NCBI GenBank assembly: GCA_015501605.1
Contig: JADNRZ010000019.1
Location: forward strand, 868,001-932,000
Source: Panaeolus papilionaceus
Taxonomy: Eukaryota > Basidiomycota > Agaricomycetes > Agaricales
Reading direction: 5' to 3'
Length of the DNA: 64,000 nt
Of the stretch, positions 57,814 through 64,000 are shown piece by piece. A program made the translations under genes and the position numbers. Each line of letters begins with the position of its first letter. Positions within the stretch are counted from its first letter, which is position 1. The notes beneath the pieces were generated by a model. That model saw only the letters and a program-made list of their open reading frames with translations. It was not told the origin of the DNA and ran no database searches.

Positions 57814-59028
57814 ATGGGCAATTCTGGATCTAGTCATTGGGAAGAAGAGGAAGCTAGACGCCGCCGAGAGGCTGAACATCATGCAGCCATGCAACGACAG
57901 CAAGAGGAACAGCGTGCAGAAGAGGCTCGAGCTGCAGCAAAAGCACGAGCAGCGGCTGAAGAGAGGAGACGCGCAGAGGAGATAAGGAGGGAAGCGGAGG
58001 AAGCGATGAGGAGAGCAGAGGAAGAAAGACGGAGGGCAGAGGCGGCAATGAGAAGAGAAGAAGCACGAATGAGAGAACGAGTAGAGCAGGCGAGGAGACA
58101 AGCAGAAGAAAATATGAGGAGACATGCAGAGGAAGTTAGAAGGCAGGAGGAGGAGGCAAGGCGACGCCAGGAAGAAACAAGGAGACGAGAGGAAGAAGCA
58201 CGACGATTGGCAGAGGATGCAAGGATGCGGGAGGAAGAATTACGAAGACAAGCAGAGGAGGCGGTGAGACGAGCAGAGGAGGTCCAGAGACAAGCGGAGA
58301 AAGCAAGGAGAGAAGCAGAGGAGGCGAAGAGACAAGCAGAGGAGCGATTGATGCGAGGCATCCCCCCAGAGTTTCGGCCAACCCCAGAGATCAAGAAGCA
58401 GTTCCGTCAGCGCTACGCAATTCAGGATGACAAGATCAACATCGGAATCGTTGGCGAGTCGGGCATGGGCAAATCATCTCTCCTTAACGCCCTTCGTGGA
58501 TTATCGCCTCGAGATCCAGGTGCTGCTCGGTGTGGATTCAATGAGACGACAGCGTCTGTACAAGGCTATCCCGACCCTCGCAACTCCAACGTCGTTTGGT
58601 ATGACGTTCCAGGTGCAAACACTCCAAGCGTTCAGGGGTGGATGTATTTTGCTGAACAGGGCCTATTCGTCTTCAACATAATGGTCGTTGTCTTTTCGGA
58701 TCGATTCACAGAGACCGCTGGGACCTTGATTGACAATGCGAACAAGTGTTCAATTCCATCCTTTCTCGTACGCACCAAAGCGGACCAGCTGATTCGAAAT
58801 ACTCAAGATGACTGCGACGAGCCCTTGTCCGACCAGGCCGCTCAACAATTGGTTGTCACAGAGACTCGCCAAATGGTCTTGGATAATCTGGCGCGATTGG
58901 ATTTGCCGAGTCAAATGGTATATATAGTCTCACAGTTTGCTATGAAGGGATGGGTGAACAATCAAGATACGGCAAGTATCATTGATGAGAAGAAGCTTTT
59001 AGAAGATGTTCTTCGCTCGATTGCGTAG
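57814..59028 (+). CDS. IRG-like GTPase with coiled-coil N-terminus, copy 5
   Basis: A single exon of 404 residues. The start MGNSGSSHWEEEEARRRREA is almost the same as copy 2, with the myristoylation consensus (Gly2, Ser6) and no hydrophobic segment. The coiled coil runs from about 9 to 180 and includes an Ala-rich stretch (EARAAAKARAAAEERRRAEE). The GTPase domain has GESGMGKSS at 214-222, LRGLSPRDPGAARCGFNETT, YDVPGANTPSVQGWMYFAEQ, VVVFSDRFTETAG and VRTKADQ. It is the last of the tandem array and lies 258 nt from the stop of the convergent single-domain AIG1-like gene. Confidence 0.9.
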   Translation: MGNSGSSHWEEEEARRRREAEHHAAMQRQQEEQRAEEARAAAKARAAAEERRRAEEIRREAEEAMRRAEEERRRAEAAMRREEARMRERVEQARRQAEENMRRHAEEVRRQEEEARRRQEETRRREEEARRLAEDARMREEELRRQAEEAVRRAEEVQRQAEKARREAEEAKRQAEERLMRGIPPEFRPTPEIKKQFRQRYAIQDDKINIGIVGESGMGKSSLLNALRGLSPRDPGAARCGFNETTASVQGYPDPRNSNVVWYDVPGANTPSVQGWMYFAEQGLFVFNIMVVVFSDRFTETAGTLIDNANKCSIPSFLVRTKADQLIRNTQDDCDEPLSDQAAQQLVVTETRQMVLDNLARLDLPSQMVYIVSQFAMKGWVNNQDTASIIDEKKLLEDVLRSIA

Positions 59029-59286
59029 TCACCTTATATATACCTGGGTTGCTTCATCTATATGTTTACAGTTTCCACAATGGACATGATTCGTTTGCAT
59101 AGCTTGTATCGACAAAGCTGACAAATGTGATTATCACCAAGCCGGAGGGAATAGAGTCAATGCCCCAGGATGTCGCGCGTAATGACACCCAGTAGGAAAA
59201 CCAAATACATAGAAGCCTTAATGATGGAGTTATTCAATTGCAAATTTATGGAGCTGGATGTGATATAATGAAAAAATGTCGAAGAT

Positions 59287-60266
59287 TTAACTACTAATTT
59301 GTGCGAGATAAAATCTGGCTGTCGCCGCTAAATTAAATGCTGCCCTACCAGCTTCCGTCCGGGGGAGTGCCACTCCCCGTTCCAATTCCCTTTGAAGCTT
59401 GAGCCTCAGTTTTGGCCCCATGGATTGTTGAAGGAGGTTTAACACAATACTCATAGCACTACCCTGAGCTTTTCCAGGTGACGCGTCAAATCGAGCGAGA
59501 GACGCGGGGTCATTTGGGGGGAAAAGTGTTGCCCAGTGTTCGCTTCTTAGCTCCTTTTCTCTGTTCTCGCATTCTTCCGCATTTTTGGAGGGGGCCTGGA
59601 CGTTATTCCACATCGTTGTGACCATTGCAAGTTTCCCGAGTCCCTCATTACCATATATGCCTTTGAATATCCTCATAACTCTAGAAGCCCCAAGATCGAA
59701 TCGCACTTCGGAAATGGGGTGGAGGAAGACGATCCCGCTGAAGAAATGCTTCTTCTGGTACCTACATGACATTAGGCGGGGGTATAAGATCAAGAACATG
59801 CGTCAACTTACATGGATTGCAGATATTTCGAAATCTCCTCTAAGATGCTGGAATTGCTTCGATCTGCATCCTCAAATCCTGGTGTATCAACCAGAACAAG
59901 TCTACTCCCTGTATCCTCCATCTTTATAAATGTGAATGTGATCTGCTTTGTACCAGAAGTAAGGTCGTGGTGGCCGATATTCTCAAGAGATTCGCCATCT
60001 TGGCAGGACTCGATGAACTGAATCATAATTAGTCTTCTCTCAACGCTGAGAGCATGGTGGAACACAAAGAGGTACTAACGGTTGTCTTTCCAGACCCAGT
60101 AGCGCCCATGACACTGAATTTATAAAAGTTAGTGAGCAAGTTTCTAGCGGGTTCATGGAACATGAATCGTCATACAGTACCAGGATATCATCTTCCTTAG
60201 GTTGAAAACTGCTCGTGGGTGCAGGCAAAAGTCAGAGTCGTGATGCAAGTACTGGTGTCCATACAT
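59287..60266 (-). CDS. AIG1/GIMAP-like GTPase with one G domain
   Basis: Four minus-strand exons: 60266-60181, 60113-60080, 60017-59812 and 59761-59287, 266 residues. Motifs are VMGATGSGKTT (P-loop, alone in the 34-nt second exon), LVDTPGFED, IVFLHPISE and MVTTMWN, closely matching G domain B of the flanking two-domain genes. Its C-terminal half aligns block by block with theirs (KLRLKLQREL, RTEAGRAAFNL). The 5' end is uncertain. In the paralogs the P-loop is preceded by D-I/V-x-L-L, which here appears one base out of frame (GATGATATCCTG). Either the start lies at the ATG used here or a base was inserted at the donor site. Confidence 0.75.
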
Positions 60267-61011
60267 AAACGTGTATATACGCACGTATCTGCAGGGCGGC
60301 TGATGCTGCTAGAGGAGTTGTTGTCCTTCGAGCTAAAAAGCGCCTTCCACTTCTGTAAACAACGTGGACGTCAAATCAGCTTCCAGTCATCGCCGTACAT
60401 CAGCAATGAACTAGACCTTCATATTGCTTTTTTTTAATGACCAATATAGTGATAAAGCCAAGGGCGGATGATGAAGCGAAGAGAGAAGGGGGTGTGGAAG
60501 GTGAGAAAAGGCAGTGCTGAGTACGGACAGCGAGCATCAGTCTTTTGGATAACGATGAACCGGGCGTGAGATGCATCAGTTTCATAATCGAGCGTCGACA
60601 TACAAGGCCCGGCCGTAAATCGGCAGTCCATGAATTCGAGGTTACTTTTTAGGGAACTTACAGAAGTACTACTTCTCCGGCATTGAATCATGTTTGACAG
60701 GCCACGAAGGAAGCATGGGACGTGACGATGCATACTTATGGGAAGCCTATGACGATGATGATGCATGATGTTTAATCAAAGCTTCCTCCGTTAAATCAAC
60801 CTACGTCGATATCAAGTTTCCACTAAAATTAGGAAGTATCACGGAAAGAAACAGGTACGTCGCATAGTGGTTCTAGTCCTCGGCTTCGTGCTTCAATCTC
60901 TTAGCTGATACTGAACCTGATCGTCCATTAATCCATCAACGTTGTAGATTTCTTAGGCTTGGATTCCACAATCAAGTTTTAGAAAGACGTCCTACGAAGC
61001 AGAGGGTTCTA
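60267..61011. other. Divergent intergenic region between two AIG1-like genes
   Basis: It should hold the promoters of the minus-strand single-domain gene and the plus-strand two-domain gene. A minus-strand open stretch at 60434-60766 has no recognisable features and is not called. Confidence 0.45.
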
Positions 61012-63525
61012 ATGAGTAGTACATCTTCCCCACATCCTGCACCCAAGAACGTAGTATGTGTTGGTTCTCTGCAACAGAACTTTTAGTTCAACGTTAACTT
61101 TCCCTTCAGTTTGCAATCGACCCCATTGGGCTCAATGGGTTGCACGAGAGCGATAAAATCATCGTGTACGTAAAAAAATTTCTGCGTGCGTGATGCAGGC
61201 TGATAAGAAGACGCGAGTAGCCTTCTGGGACGCATCGGAGCCGGGAAAAGCAATGTACGCTTCAAGGTTACGCTGAATCATGACCGATGTTTGAGCTGGT
61301 TTCGCAGTTTATAGAGCAACTTGCTAGCAAAGACCTCAAAATCTCGTCCTTCAGTGGTAACCGTGGGACCAACGATCTAACACTATACCGCATCCACGAC
61401 CATCCAGCCTGGAACGATCGCATTGTGCTCGCAGATACACCAGGATTCCAGGACGTCACCATATCCGAGTACGGCTCAATAAAGACAATTAAGCAGTGGA
61501 TTGAGGATTCGTACGCCTCCTCTGAAATATTACGCATGTGAAGCAGCTACTGATTATCTATTTTTATGATAGGAAAGCTCCTCGTTTACATGCCTTGTTT
61601 TATGTCGATCGCATAACCGACGCTGTCAAAGGAAGCGACAAGCAATGTTGGGATCTTTTCATGAGCCTTTGTGGAAAAGATTCAGCAATCAGGGCATGTC
61701 TTATGACGACCGCTTGGGATCTAGTGCACGCAGATTCCATGAGAAATCGTGCAGAAAAACGGCGCGAGATGTTGCAGACACATTGGAATGTATGTGCTTC
61801 ACTCCGAGATTTTCTCAGACCTTTACATTGATAAACGACGTTGACGGACTCGCCTAGCCTTACTTGAAGAAAGGATTGCGACCTTTCGAGTTCCAGAACA
61901 CCTCAGAGTCCGCAAATGACATCCTTGTGGCTGCTCTTGGCCCTGTCAATGACGATCGCTCTATTGGGCCGAAGCACAACAGCGTTCGAGTCATCCAATT
62001 TGTTCTGGAGAACAAGAAAATTACGCTGATAAAGCCACCCGTGAAAAAGTATATCTTCTGCCTCTTGGAAGGTCGATTCAAAAACGTCGTCCTGGAGCTC
62101 TCCGAGGCTGAAAAGCTGCTGCGGAGTGATCTGACTACGAGTCAAACACGGGCTCGTGTGAAAACTCTCCAGGCGGCTAGGCAGCAATTGCAAAGTGAGA
62201 TGCAGGAGTTTACTGCAGCTTCGCCATTTCTCAGCAAGGTCATAAAATGGTTTATGTAAGTAGAAATTGACCTTGAGAGTTTACCAGGCCAATACCTTTG
62301 CTGATCGCGTTCCATTGAGCAGCGCATTTTTGACTGAGCCACCGCCAGAGGTATCTCCGCCAGGTCATGATCAAACAAGCCCTCCAGACGTACCCGACAA
62401 GCCGCAAGATCCACAGACCGGGAATATACCAAAGCCGTAAACCATTTATCATTCTACCTGGTGTCAACTGTTGACGCCTTATTCGTAACCTTACAGTGCT
62501 CCAGCAACAGATGACCAACAGCCAGACACCAGCAACTTCGCAGATGTCCTGAAGTGGTACATCCAGCGTCGCGAAGGGGATACAGGGGTCAACCGTGACA
62601 TCGTGTTGCTGTACGTATTCTGTCCTTTACTGGGCTGTCAAATTCACGCGAGTTTTACACAGTATATTTGGGAGTACTGGTGTAGGGAAGACATCCGTAA
62701 GTCGCGGTGGTACTGGCTATCAGGCACTTCCAATGAATGAACTCATGCGTTATTTGACAGTTCATACAATCATGCGTGAACTCGGATAGCCGCTTGCGTT
62801 TCCAGGACATAGGACATCACGGCCTGGACGCAGGTACAAAGCAAGTCGGGAAAATCACGTTGGTTATTCCAGAAACTGGCGGAAATCTGATACTTGTGGA
62901 TACACCAGGATTTGACGATTCAACGAGGGGTGACGCAGAAGTATTAACAGAAGTCGCCCGTTATCTCGAGGAGAGGCAAGTGACCGCTCGCTGACCGATT
63001 CTGATATCTAACACCCATCATACATATCGGGGACTGCACTGATCATTCAGCTATCGTGCGGGTCAACTCCTAGATGGTGTAATTTTCCTCCACAAAATAA
63101 CCGATATCCGTTTTGATGCGGGGCAAACAGCAACACTCAACTTATTTGGAAAGTTGTATGGCGATGATAGGTACGACAAAGTCGCTTTGGTTAGCACTAT
63201 GTGGAATGATATCCCACTATCGATACGGGCCACCTATGAAGCAAAAGAAGACGAAATCATGAGTACAGCGTGGCGACCATTCCTCGCACGGAGAAATGCG
63301 GCACTTGTTGCTCGATACGATTCATCGGGTGATGACGTAGGCCAGACAAGTGCTCGGAGCGTGATATCTGCTCTCCTACTCAACTCGAGAGAAGAAAAGC
63401 TGCGACTTCGACTGCAGAGGGAATTGGTCGATAAAAAGATGAACTTACCCGGCACGGAGGCAGGAAAGGCGGCATTTACATTACAAGAGTCCGTCAGGTA
63501 CTATTTAACACGGCTCGCATTGTAG
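61012..63525 (+). CDS. AIG1/GIMAP-like GTPase with two tandem G domains, complete
   Basis: Eleven exons: 61012-61053, 61110-61165, 61221-61254, 61308-61510, 61573-61789, 61858-62255, 62323-62436, 62497-62610, 62663-62696, 62761-62975 and 63051-63525, giving 633 residues from MSSTSSPHPAPKNV. G domain A has KIIVLLGRIGAGKSN, LADTPGFQD, LHALFYVDRITD and LMTTAWD. A helical segment and a Pro/Asp-rich linker follow. G domain B has DIVLLIFGSTGVGKTS, LVDTPGFDD, VIFLHKITDIRFD and LVSTMWN. Both P-loops lie in 34-nt exons. The intron after 62975 starts with GC instead of GT. The gene is the mirror image of the minus-strand gene at 39908-42227. The likely role is GTP-dependent self-assembly, by analogy with GIMAPs; this is not shown here. 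Confidence 0.85.
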
Positions 63526-64000
63526 TGTAGTCGTAACGAGCGCGCGAGATTTGATTAAGCGCAAGAAAATTTGTTGACAGACAGAAAGACAAATAGAGAC
63601 GAACAGAAGAGCGAGGTCGTCGAAAGAAACTAATTAGAAGCGCAACAAGAGGAAGAGATAGAAATTGATAGATAGAGGGGGTCAACGAGTGATGAAGTAC
63701 GGAGAGGGTCGAGAAGCGCGAGTGTGGGGAGTAGGCCGTAAAGGGAGGAGGTCACAAGTTCAGAGCCAGAACGAACGACTATGAGAACCAAGCAGGAAAT
63801 CGATGGACTCACAAGCAGCCGCCGAAGAAATCTAGCTTCGAAACATTTCTTCAACCAGCCCTCATCGACAAGGAGCAACTCTTTCAGAAAACCATTTCTG
63901 AGGAGCCGCGTACATAGGACCTATATCAGCCACTAAGGGTGGAGGATATAGAACGCCGAAGTTGCAGAGAGGAGAAAAGACGAAAAAATAAGTAAGGAAA
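63526..64000. other. No gene recognised at window end
   Basis: Purine-rich DNA (repeated gaaag and agagag) downstream of the last GTPase gene. The open stretches on the minus strand at 63494-63878 are uninformative. Confidence 0.4.

Noticed and set aside
57784..58125. Minus-strand Cys/Ser-rich frame overlapping the start of copy 5
   Set aside because: Antisense shadow of the coiled-coil codons.
46237..59028. The five GTPase genes as recent bacterial transfers because they lack introns
   Set aside because: They were formed by local duplication, codon and base composition look like the neighbours, and single-exon genes occur in fungi; there is no direct sign of transfer.
61508..61575. Alternative donor at 61538 in the plus-strand two-domain GTPase
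   Set aside because: It keeps the frame but adds residues not present in the mirror paralog; the donor at 61511 gives a 203-nt exon exactly as in the paralog.
1..64000. tRNA, rRNA or snoRNA genes
   Set aside because: No cloverleaf A/B-box pairs or rRNA-like stretches were recognised by eye on either strand; a covariance-model scan would be needed to exclude them.

Overview
The window looks like genomic DNA of a mushroom-forming basidiomycete (Agaricomycete). Genes are cut by many short introns of about 45-70 nt with GT-AG borders. There is a CACTA/Plavaka-type transposase, Gypsy and Copia-like LTR retroelements, a hAT-like element, and no bacterial-style operons. All exon models were read by eye from splice signals and frame continuity and have no transcript support.

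Layout. (1) 1-6.7 kb: a Copia-like repeat fragment, then three host-type genes: a basic/acidic protein whose N-terminus reads MARTK like histone H3, a low-complexity nuclear-type protein, and a 670-residue protein of unknown function. (2) 6.9-11.6 kb: low-complexity DNA with a palindromic GACGTC motif cluster, then a five-exon, apparently intact Plavaka-type transposase. (3) 11.9-35.7 kb: a nested transposon graveyard. A Gypsy element (14209-20627) sits inside a hAT relic. Solo LTRs, two Tc1/mariner-type elements with TA duplications, and a large decayed transposon-type gene (27929-31602) split by a MITE with an 11-bp target duplication are also present. (4) 36.8-39.0 kb: a pirin-like pseudogene and a coiled-coil gene. 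(5) 39.9-63.5 kb: the most interesting part, a GTPase island.

The island holds five intact, single-exon, same-strand paralogs (46237-59028). Their GTPase domain resembles the vertebrate interferon-inducible IRG family (GESGxGKSS, LRGL, DVPG, VRTKxDQ). Each has a long heptad-repeat coiled coil in front, and each starts MGxxxS, the N-myristoylation consensus. The array is bracketed by AIG1/GIMAP-like GTPase genes. Two of these carry two G domains in tandem and point outward at the two ends (39908-42227 minus; 61012-63525 plus). A third, single-domain gene lies at 59287-60266. In every one of these five AIG1-like G domains the P-loop sits in its own 34-nt exon.

The clustering of IRG-like and GIMAP-like GTPases, two families tied to cell-autonomous immunity in vertebrates, in a tandemly duplicated fungal locus is consistent with a self-defence or nonself-recognition island, but that role is inference. 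Between the copies lie degenerate repeats of about 95 bp, duplicated fragments of a neighbouring gene, and a divergently transcribed unknown gene (56980-57651) with a decayed copy at 47734-47940. Together they indicate repeated segmental duplication.
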